Positions 7,460 to 12,572 of a DNA stretch of 12,572 nucleotides are shown here, piece after piece. Source of the DNA: JAAYZK01 sp964535025 (GTDB lineage Bacteria; Planctomycetota; Phycisphaerae; SM23-33; FEN-1343); the NCBI GenBank assembly GCA_964535025.1, contig CAZHRW010000262.1:1-12572 (forward strand). Reading direction: 5' to 3'. The notes beneath the pieces were generated by a model. It worked only from the letters and a program-made list of their open reading frames with translations, was not told the origin of the DNA and ran no database searches. A program made the position numbers and the translations under genes. Within the stretch, counting starts at the first letter, position 1. Every line of letters begins with the position of its first letter.

Positions 7460-7468
7460 TTTTGGCGG

Positions 7469-7496
7469 TTGACAGGCCGCGAGTTGGCGGTACAGT
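7469..7496 (+). promoter_or_regulatory. Promoter of the ABC exporter leader transcript
   Basis: A perfect TTGACA (7469-7474) is followed after 16 bases by TACAGT (7491-7496). It begins 10 bases after the AGE-family stop codon, so the exporter has its own transcript start near 7503. The leader would then be about 280 bases long, far more than a ribosome-binding site needs. Confidence 0.6.
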
Positions 7497-7566
7497 TCCC
7501 TCAGTCGGGCCACGGCGTCCCTTTCTGTCACGGTCCGGCGCGGAGCAAGCGAAGGGAGTGACGCGG

Positions 7567-7635
7567 ATGCGGATTCATTATCACAACCTGCCGAACGTCC
7601 GGCGCTGCGCGCCGTGGGCGTTCCTGCCGGGGTGA
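7567..7635 (+). CDS. 22-residue putative leader peptide upstream of the ABC exporter
   Basis: ATG at 7567 is preceded by AAGGGAG (7552-7558) at 8 bases, one of the best ribosome-binding sites in the window and clearly better than those of the two exporter genes. The peptide begins MRIHYHNLPNVRRCAP and ends WAFLPG. There is no run of one amino acid, so classic amino-acid-starvation attenuation is unlikely; sensing of slowed or drug-stalled ribosomes fits better. The stop codon TGA (7633-7635) lies inside the antiterminator segment and 26 bases before the terminator stem. It has no signal peptide or recognisable domain. Its size and position, not similarity, are the basis for the call. Confidence 0.45.
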   Translation: MRIHYHNLPNVRRCAPWAFLPG

Positions 7636-7661
7636 GCGGGTCCGCATGTGACGCTGTCTGC

Positions 7662-7694
7662 AGGCTCGCCACAACGGTGCGGGCCTTTTTGTTT
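7662..7694 (+). terminator. Intrinsic terminator between leader peptide and ABC exporter
   Basis: AGGCT (7662-7666) pairs with GGCCT (7682-7686) and CGCC (7667-7670) with GGTG (7676-7679), giving nine pairs (two wobbles) with a 2-base bulge and an ACAAC loop. TTTTTGTTT follows directly, starting at 7686. It lies about 90 bases before the exporter start. If always active it would block the exporter transcript, so it is probably conditional. Confidence 0.6.
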
Positions 7695-7723
7695 GGGACG
7701 CGTTTCGACCGTCCGATCCCACC

Positions 7724-7766
7724 GGGCCCGCCATCGACACGCGGGCCCTTGTGATGCAGGGGCCCG
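7724..7766 (+). repeat. Three complementary GGGCCCG elements able to form alternative hairpins
   Basis: GGGCCCGC (7724-7731) and GCGGGCCC (7741-7748) form a perfect 8-pair stem with a 9-base loop. A further GGGCCCG (7760-7766) can pair instead with CGGGCCC (7742-7748) around an 11-base loop. The second hairpin would end about 18 bases before the exporter ATG at 7785, near its weak ribosome-binding site, so the two states could affect translation. It could also be a second terminator, but only TT follows the first stem. Confidence 0.45.
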
Positions 7767-7784
7767 AAGACGGGATGAACGATC

Positions 7785-9608
7785 ATGCCTGGACGCTTGA
7801 AAACGCTGTGGCGAATCATGGAAGGTCAGCGGCTGCGCTACGCCGCCGCCATCGGCGCGACACTCATCGCCGCGGTGACCATGTACGGGCGGCCGCTGAT
7901 CAGCCGTCTGGGCATCGACTACATCGTCCTCAGGGCCGGTGACCCGCCCCGGGAGAAGCCCCGGCCGATGGTGACGTGGCTGGCCGAGCAGGACGTGCGG
8001 CCGGAGACGGTGCTGGGGGTCCTGGCGGTGGCGCTGTTGGGCGTGTCGGTGGTCAGCGGGCTGTTCACGTTCCTGCGGGGCAAGTGGGCGGCGCAGGCGG
8101 CCGAGTCGATCGTACGGCGGCTGCGGAACCGGCTGTACGACCACCTCCAGAACCTGCCGGCCGGCTACCATGACCGCTCGGAGACCGGCGACCTGATCCA
8201 GCGGGCGACCTCCGACGTCGAAACCGTTCGCGTCTTCCTGGCCCAGCAGGTCAGCGAGCTCGGCCGCGCGGTCATCCTGATGACCACGGCGCTGCCGCTG
8301 ATGCTGTGGATGGACGTGCGGATGACGCTGTGGTCGTGCCTGGTGCTGCCGGTGGTGGTGGTCTTCTCGACGGTGTTCTTCGTGAGGATTCGCTCGACCT
8401 TCACGGCCCAGGCCGAGGCGGAGGCGGCGATGACCAGTCGCCTGCAGGAGAACCTCACGGGGATCCGGGTGGTGCGCGCCTTCGCGCGGCAGGGGTACGA
8501 GTCGCAACGGTTCGAACAGACCAACGACGAATACCGCCGGCGCGCGCACCGGCTGATCACGCTGCTGAGCTTCTACTGGCCGATCAACGACTTCCTGCAC
8601 CTCGGCCAGAACGCCGTGGTGCTGCTGGTCGGGGCAAGCTACGTGCTGGAGGGGTCGCTGAGCGTGGGGGACCTGTACGCGTTCATCACGTTTGTGAATA
8701 TGTTCCTCTGGCCGGTCCGCCAGATGGGCCGAATCCTGGCCGAGATGGGCCGCGCGACGGTCTCGCTGGGCCGGATCGGGGAGATCCTGGCGGTCCCGGC
8801 CGAAGCCGACCGCTACGGCGCCGCGCCGCCGGCGGCGCCCGTCCAGGGGCGGATCGAGATTCGCGACCTGCATTTCGCCCACGGCGAACGGGAGGTGCTG
8901 GCGGACGTCTCGGTGACGGTCGAGGCCGGGCAGACGCTGGCGATCCTCGGCCCGTCGGGGTCGGGCAAGAGCACGCTGATCCACCTGCTGCTGCGGCTGT
9001 ACGACTACGATCGCGGGGCGATCTACCTCGACGGGACGGAACTGCGGGACCTGCCGCGGCGGTTCGTGCGGTCGCGGATCGCCTCGGTCCTCCAGGAGCC
9101 GTTCCTGTACTCGCGGAGCCTGCGGGAGAACATCAAACTCGGCCGCTCCGACTGCCCCGACGACGCGATGATCGCCGCCGCCAGCGCCGCGGCGGTCCAC
9201 GCATCGATCACCCGTTTCGACGCCGGCTACGACACCGTCGTCGGCGAGCGCGGCGTCACCCTCTCGGGCGGCCAGCGTCAGCGGGTGGCGCTGGCGCGGG
9301 CGCTGCTGATGGACCCGCCGGTGCTGATCCTCGACGACGCGTTCAGCGCCGTCGACACGCGGACCGAGCAGATGATCCTCGACGCCCTCAAGCGGCGGCA
9401 CGAACGGCGGACGACGATCGTCATCGCCCACCGCCTGACCACGCTGATGCGCGCCGACCGGGTCATCGTCCTCGACCGCGGCCGGATCGTCCAGGACGGC
9501 ACGCACGAGGCGCTGATCGGTGCCGAAGGGATGTATCGGAGGCTGTGGCATATCCAGAGCGCCCTCGATGAGGATCTGGATGAGGATCGGGAACCGGTGG
9601 CGTCGTAA
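7785..9608 (+). CDS. Type I ABC exporter half-transporter, subunit with non-catalytic Walker B (D for E)
   Basis: A 607-residue fusion of membrane domain (about 15-325, six predicted helices) and nucleotide-binding domain (about 355-595). Motifs: Walker A GPSGSGKST (389-397), Q-loop Q437, intact signature LSGGQ (493-497), Walker B VLILDDAF (513-520) and H-loop H549. The residue after the Walker B Asp is D518 instead of the catalytic Glu, so this subunit's own ATP site should be poorly hydrolytic. That pattern marks one half of heterodimeric exporters such as BmrCD, LmrCD, TM287/288 and TmrAB, which export drugs, lipids or peptides from the inner membrane. A stop in frame (7776-7778) lies just upstream, so 7785 is the first possible ATG; its ribosome-binding site is weak (CGGGA, 7771-7775). 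It is followed 20 bases later by its partner and preceded by the attenuator-like leader. Confidence 0.93.
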   Translation: MPGRLKTLWRIMEGQRLRYAAAIGATLIAAVTMYGRPLISRLGIDYIVLRAGDPPREKPRPMVTWLAEQDVRPETVLGVLAVALLGVSVVSGLFTFLRGKWAAQAAESIVRRLRNRLYDHLQNLPAGYHDRSETGDLIQRATSDVETVRVFLAQQVSELGRAVILMTTALPLMLWMDVRMTLWSCLVLPVVVVFSTVFFVRIRSTFTAQAEAEAAMTSRLQENLTGIRVVRAFARQGYESQRFEQTNDEYRRRAHRLITLLSFYWPINDFLHLGQNAVVLLVGASYVLEGSLSVGDLYAFITFVNMFLWPVRQMGRILAEMGRATVSLGRIGEILAVPAEADRYGAAPPAAPVQGRIEIRDLHFAHGEREVLADVSVTVEAGQTLAILGPSGSGKSTLIHLLLRLYDYDRGAIYLDGTELRDLPRRFVRSRIASVLQEPFLYSRSLRENIKLGRSDCPDDAMIAAASAAAVHASITRFDAGYDTVVGERGVTLSGGQRQRVALARALLMDPPVLILDDAFSAVDTRTEQMILDALKRRHERRTTIVIAHRLTTLMRADRVIVLDRGRIVQDGTHEALIGAEGMYRRLWHIQSALDEDLDEDREPVAS

Positions 9609-9628
9609 CCACCGACCAGTGTGACATC

Positions 9629-11494
9629 ATGACGGCAATCGACACGACATTCCAGGAAGAGCAATACCAGAGCCGGTTCAGCCTGCCGGTGTGGAAGAAG
9701 CTGCTCGGCTACGCGTGGATCTACCGCGGGCATCTGCTGGGCCTGTGCGGCACGGCGGCGGTGCTGGCGGGCCTGGAGGTCATCCTGCCTGTCTTCAGCC
9801 GCGAGATCATTGACGCCGCGGCCGAAGCGCGGCCGGAACGGCTGCGCCTGTACGGGGCGGCCTACGCGGCCGTCGTGCCGGCGTTCGTCGCGTGCGTCTT
9901 CACCTTCCTCCGCGTGGCGGCGCGCCTCACCACGTCGATCAGTCACGACGTCCGCAAGGACGCCTTCGACCACCTGCAGCAATTGTCGTTCTCCTTCTAC
10001 GACCACCACGCCGCCGGCTGGCTGGTGGCGCGGCTGACCAGCGACTGCGACCGCCTGAGCAGCACACTGGCCTGGGGCACCCTGGAGGTCATCTGGGGCT
10101 CGGGCATGGTGATCGCCCTGTCCGCGGTGATGCTCGTGTGGGACGTGACGCTGGCGCTGATGGTCCTGGCGATTCTGCCGGCCGTGGTGTGGATCTCGCT
10201 GGCGTTCCACCGGCGGATCCTCCGCACGTCGCGGGCGATCCGCAAACAGAATTCCACCATCACCGCCGCCTACAGCGAGGGCATCCACGGCGTGCGGACC
10301 ACCAAGACGCTCGTGCGGGAGGATGAGAACCTCGCCGAGTTCACCGCCAAGACCGACGTGATGTACGCCCAGTCGGTGCGCAACGTGATCCTCGCGTCGG
10401 CCCTGTTTCCGACCATCCTGACGCTGGGCTCCGTCGGCGCCGCCGTCGCCCTGCGGGTCGGCGGGGTCCGCACGATCGCCGGCGAGCTGTCGATCGGCAC
10501 GCTGGTGCAGTTCATGAACTGCGCGATCATGATCATCTTCCCCATCCTCGAGATGGCCCGCGTCTTCGCCGACCTGCCCAACACCCAGGCCGCCGCCGAG
10601 CGGGTGTTCGGCCTGATCGACACCGAGCCGGACGTCAAGGACACGCCCGAGGCCCTGGCGGCCATCGCCGCCCACCGGGCCGACGATGACCCGGCGGAGG
10701 GCGCCGCCGTCGATGGGATGGATCACCGGATCCGGCGGATCGAGTTCCGCGACGTCAGCTTCGCGTACGCCGACGGCAAGCCGGTCCTGGAGCACTTCAC
10801 CCTCACCGTCGAGCCCGGGCAGACCATCGCCCTGGTCGGCCCCACCGGCGGCGGCAAGAGCACGATCGTCAACCTCCTGTGCCGCTTCTACGAGCCGACC
10901 GGCGGCGAGATCCTCATCGATGGGATCGAATACCGAAAGCGCAGCCTCCACTGGTTGCAGTCGAACCTCGGCATCGTTCTCCAGCAGCCGCACCTGTTCA
11001 GCGGCTCGATCCGCGAGAACATCCGCTACGGCAAGCTCGATGCCGACGAGGAGCAGATCAAGCGCGCGGCAAGCCTCGTGCATGCCCACGCGTTCATCAC
11101 GGACCTCGACGACGGCTACGACACCGACGTCGGCGAGGGCGGCAACAACCTCTCGACCGGCCAGAAGCAGTTGGTCAGCTTCGCCCGCGCCGTCCTGGCC
11201 GACCCGCAGATCTTCGTCATGGACGAAGCCACCAGCTCCGTCGATACCGAGACCGAAAAGGCCATCCAGACCGGCCTGCAGGCGGTCCTCGAGGGGCGCA
11301 TCAGCTTCATCATCGCTCACCGCCTCTCGACCATCCGCAACGCCGACGTCATCTGCGTCATCGACGACGGGAAGATCCTCGAACAGGGCAACCACCACGA
11401 CCTCATCGCCCGGCGCGGCCGCTACTACGAGCTGTACACCAGCCAATTCACCGAGGAGCGCACCGTCCGCTTCCTCAGCGCCGCCGAGGAGTGA
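9629..11494 (+). CDS. Type I ABC exporter half-transporter, partner subunit with catalytic Glu and degenerate signature
   Basis: A 621-residue protein: a hydrophilic N-terminal segment (about 1-25), membrane domain (about 26-315) and nucleotide-binding domain (about 370-605). Walker A is GPTGGGKST (404-412), Q-loop Q452, Walker B IFVMDEAT (528-535) with catalytic E533, H-loop H564. The signature is LSTGQ (508-512) instead of LSGGQ. Together with the D518 change in the upstream subunit, this puts both defects in the same composite ATP site and leaves the other (this Walker A/B with the partner's LSGGQ) intact. That is strong evidence for an obligate heterodimer. The 20-base spacer indicates one operon. 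No Shine-Dalgarno sequence is visible before the ATG, so it may depend on translation of the upstream gene. An acidic linker of about 25 residues (345-368) between domains is longer than in the partner. Substrate unknown. Confidence 0.93.
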   Translation: MTAIDTTFQEEQYQSRFSLPVWKKLLGYAWIYRGHLLGLCGTAAVLAGLEVILPVFSREIIDAAAEARPERLRLYGAAYAAVVPAFVACVFTFLRVAARLTTSISHDVRKDAFDHLQQLSFSFYDHHAAGWLVARLTSDCDRLSSTLAWGTLEVIWGSGMVIALSAVMLVWDVTLALMVLAILPAVVWISLAFHRRILRTSRAIRKQNSTITAAYSEGIHGVRTTKTLVREDENLAEFTAKTDVMYAQSVRNVILASALFPTILTLGSVGAAVALRVGGVRTIAGELSIGTLVQFMNCAIMIIFPILEMARVFADLPNTQAAAERVFGLIDTEPDVKDTPEALAAIAAHRADDDPAEGAAVDGMDHRIRRIEFRDVSFAYADGKPVLEHFTLTVEPGQTIALVGPTGGGKSTIVNLLCRFYEPTGGEILIDGIEYRKRSLHWLQSNLGIVLQQPHLFSGSIRENIRYGKLDADEEQIKRAASLVHAHAFITDLDDGYDTDVGEGGNNLSTGQKQLVSFARAVLADPQIFVMDEATSSVDTETEKAIQTGLQAVLEGRISFIIAHRLSTIRNADVICVIDDGKILEQGNHHDLIARRGRYYELYTSQFTEERTVRFLSAAEE

Positions 11495-11515
11495 AGATCT
11501 CCGTGAGACTTCGCC

Positions 11516-11593
11516 ATGACCCCCGAACCGGCGTCCGCCGCCCTGCTCCTGCTGGGAAGCCTGGCGGCCCTGCGCCGCCGGCGGCGGTCTTAG
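11516..11593 (+). CDS. Tiny ORF consisting almost only of a PEP-CTERM sorting signal
   Basis: A 25-codon ORF reading MT, then PEPASAALLLLGSLAAL, RRRRR and S. This is a textbook PEP-CTERM signal: the Pro-Glu-Pro motif, a single hydrophobic segment and an arginine cluster at the very end. Such signals normally sit at the C-terminus of exported proteins processed by exosortase. Here only two residues precede the PEP motif, and a TGA at 11504-11506 closes the frame upstream. No ribosome-binding site is visible. It lies in the same frame as the upstream ABC gene, with two TGA codons between. It is probably the remnant of a deleted or frame-broken exported protein, or a very small independent peptide. 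The arginine codons form a 14-base palindrome (11573-11586). Its TAG overlaps the stop of the opposite-strand gene. Confidence 0.45.
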   Translation: MTPEPASAALLLLGSLAALRRRRRS

Positions 11594-12572
11594 AGGAACG
11601 CCCGCAGCGCGAGGAAATAGACGGCCACGGCCGCGGCCATAGCGCAGGCGGTCGGGAGCATGCGGCGGTAGACGGGGCCGAAGGGCACGCCGAAGTAGCG
11701 GTTGGAGACGACGTAGCAGACGTGCAGCGGGCTGACCATCTGCCCGAGGTGCCCGAAGCCGTACGCCAGGACGATGTAGGGCAGGACCGACCCGTCGCCG
11801 ACGTGGGCGGCGGCGACGGGGATGACGATCGGGAAGCTCACGCCGACCAGGCCGACGGCGATGCCGGTGATCATCCCGGCGATGAAGGGCAGCCCGACCA
11901 CGACCAGTTCGGCCGGGACGTGCAGGGCCGCCAGCTCCGCGGCGATCCGGTCGGCCGCCCCGGTCGACTCGAGGACGCCCCGGAAGACCATGACGCTCAT
12001 CACCAGGCCGATCAGCACGTAGCTCGACGGGTGGGCCAGAATCGCCAGGGTTGGCCGCAGGCCCTGACGGCCGACCGCCGCGGTCCAGACGAGGCTCGCC
12101 ACCAGCCCTGCCAGCATCGGGCCGTACTTGCCGATCGCCTCGCCCCACGCGCCGCCCCGTCCGTCCAGGTCGGCCCACTGCACCGCCACAAACGCCGGCA
12201 GCCAGACCACCACGATCACCCAGATCGACGAGGTCGCCCACAGCAGCTTGCGCTTGGTCCCCGCCGGCGGGGGCGGCGCGGCAGCATGAAGCTCGCCGTG
12301 CGTGCCCCCGAAGATCAACAGGCCCACCGCCAGCATGGCGGCCCCGAGCGGCAGCATCGCGGCGGCGTAGGTGGCGTAACCGTCGGCGTAGGTCACCGCC
12401 AGCAGCACCCCGGGATAGAGCGGCCACCAGTGCTCCCAGATGTGGCGGAACCAGTAGTTGACCGCCGAGAGCAGCCCGCCGTCGCCGCCGGCGGCCCCGG
12501 CGGCGGCTCGGACCATCGGGGCCGAGAACAGCGCCCCGCCGGGCATGGGCAGCAGTCCGATCAGCGCCGGCA
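11590..12572 (-). CDS. DUF401-family integral membrane protein (partial, N-terminus outside window)
   Basis: At least 326 residues are visible, ending at TAA (11592-11590). The frame is open to the window edge. The visible start reads PALIGLLPMPGGALFSAPMV, whose LLPMPGGALFSAP motif is typical of DUF401 (Pfam PF04165) proteins, as is the near-C-terminal GHLGQMVSPLHVCYVVSNRY. About eight hydrophobic segments are seen, for example VLLAVTYADGY plus the following stretch, LWATSSIWVIVVVWLPAFVA, SYVLIGLVMSVMVFRGVL and AMAAAVAVYFLALRAF. The family resembles ion/anion permeases of the Gnt/CitM-like group but has no established substrate. The Met at 12546 is internal to the conserved motif, so the real start lies beyond the window. 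Convergent with the ABC exporter; its stop overlaps the tiny PEP-CTERM ORF by three bases. Confidence 0.88.
   Translation of the reverse strand, partial: PALIGLLPMPGGALFSAPMVRAAAGAAGGDGGLLSAVNYWFRHIWEHWWPLYPGVLLAVTYADGYATYAAAMLPLGAAMLAVGLLIFGGTHGELHAAAPPPPAGTKRKLLWATSSIWVIVVVWLPAFVAVQWADLDGRGGAWGEAIGKYGPMLAGLVASLVWTAAVGRQGLRPTLAILAHPSSYVLIGLVMSVMVFRGVLESTGAADRIAAELAALHVPAELVVVGLPFIAGMITGIAVGLVGVSFPIVIPVAAAHVGDGSVLPYIVLAYGFGHLGQMVSPLHVCYVVSNRYFGVPFGPVYRRMLPTACAMAAAVAVYFLALRAFL

Larger units (their letters stand above)
7503..7694 (+). ncRNA. Candidate transcription-attenuation leader RNA of the ABC exporter operon
   Basis: This is the predicted transcript from the start near 7503 to the T-run at 7686-7694. 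Visible pairings: ATGCGGA (7567-7573, containing the small ORF's start codon) with TCCGCAT (7641-7647); a hairpin in the small ORF, CGGCGC/GCGCCG around a TGC loop, flanked by AACG and CGTT; and GGTGAGC (7631-7637, containing the small ORF's stop) with GCTCGCC (7664-7670), seven pairs with one G-T wobble. The last pairing uses the 5' arm of the terminator and would act as an antiterminator. The motif GTGACGC also occurs twice (7558-7564 and 7648-7654), with GTCAC at 7527-7531 as a shared partner. I compared it by eye with common riboswitches, 6S, SRP and tmRNA signatures and saw no match. A stand-alone small RNA is the alternative. Confidence 0.5.

Noticed and set aside
7503..7694. Known riboswitch, 6S RNA, SRP RNA or tmRNA in the exporter leader
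   Set aside because: I compared by eye the conserved cores I know (TPP, cobalamin, SAM, c-di-GMP, fluoride, ykkC, SRP tetraloop region) and saw none. A covariance-model search against Rfam would be decisive.
5987..7819. 610-codon minus-strand open frame opposite the AGE-family gene
   Set aside because: Low-complexity Gly/Val/Arg-rich translation without motifs; the opposite strand has AGE-family motifs.
7751..7942. 63-codon plus-strand ORF overlapping the first ABC gene start
   Set aside because: Mostly inside the ABC gene in another frame, no ribosome-binding site, arginine-rich shadow character after the first 20 codons.
7581..9551. 656-codon minus-strand open frame opposite the first ABC gene
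   Set aside because: His/Arg/Asp-rich shadow translation with no domain.
9629..11593. Stop read-through making an ABC subunit with a PEP-CTERM tail
   Set aside because: The frames agree, but two TGA codons intervene and a PEP-CTERM signal on a cytoplasmic nucleotide-binding domain would make no topological sense.
9278..12427. 1049-codon minus-strand open frame across the ABC genes
   Set aside because: Arises from GC-rich third-position bias opposite real genes; no recognisable domains, and clashes with well-supported ABC motifs.
1..12572. CRISPR array, tRNA, rRNA, insertion sequence or phage module
   Set aside because: No regularly spaced repeats, no tRNA-like T-loop sequences, no transposase or integrase motifs, and no abrupt base-composition change.

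Overview
The window is GC-rich throughout, with strong third-position G/C bias. It carries a dockerin-like secreted-protein tail, a PEP-CTERM-type sorting signal, a planctomycete-style redoxin lipoprotein and a sugar-active enzyme set. Together these suggest a member of the Planctomycetota, possibly Phycisphaerae-like; this is an inference from gene content. I see no tRNA, rRNA, CRISPR array, transposase or phage gene.

Layout: (1) 2-121 is the C-terminal end of an exported protein with a dockerin-type calcium repeat. (2) 211-1164 (minus) is a Gfo/Idh/MocA-family oxidoreductase, divergent from 1309-3309 (plus), a secreted multi-domain beta-sandwich protein of unknown function. Both have the same GGAAAGGA ribosome-binding site at the same spacing, so they may be co-regulated in carbohydrate use. 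(3) 3459-4853 is a beta-CASP metallo-beta-lactamase-fold ribonuclease with its own promoter and a palindrome near the predicted transcription start. (4) 4881-5861 (minus) is a lipoprotein with two thioredoxin-like domains, both lacking CXXC. It is divergent from 6008-7459 (plus), an AGE-family (N-acylglucosamine 2-epimerase-like) alpha/alpha barrel protein. (5) 7460-7784 is a 325-base leader region. (6) 7785-9608 and 9629-11494 encode the two halves of a heterodimeric type I ABC exporter with one degenerate ATP site. (7) 11516-11593 is a tiny ORF that is almost only a PEP-CTERM signal. (8) 11590-12572 (minus) is a DUF401 membrane protein whose N-terminus lies outside the window.

The most notable part is the ABC exporter leader. 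It has a perfect TTGACA -35 element, a 22-codon ORF with a strong Shine-Dalgarno sequence, and an intrinsic terminator about 90 bases before the exporter start. A 7-base segment overlapping the small ORF's stop codon (7631-7637) can pair with the 5' arm of the terminator (7664-7670). This is the architecture of ribosome-mediated transcription attenuation. It parallels the bmrB leader of the bmrCD heterodimeric multidrug exporter of Bacillus subtilis, but in an apparently unrelated sequence and phylum. A second set of three complementary GGGCCCG elements (7724-7766) could form alternative hairpins just before the exporter gene.
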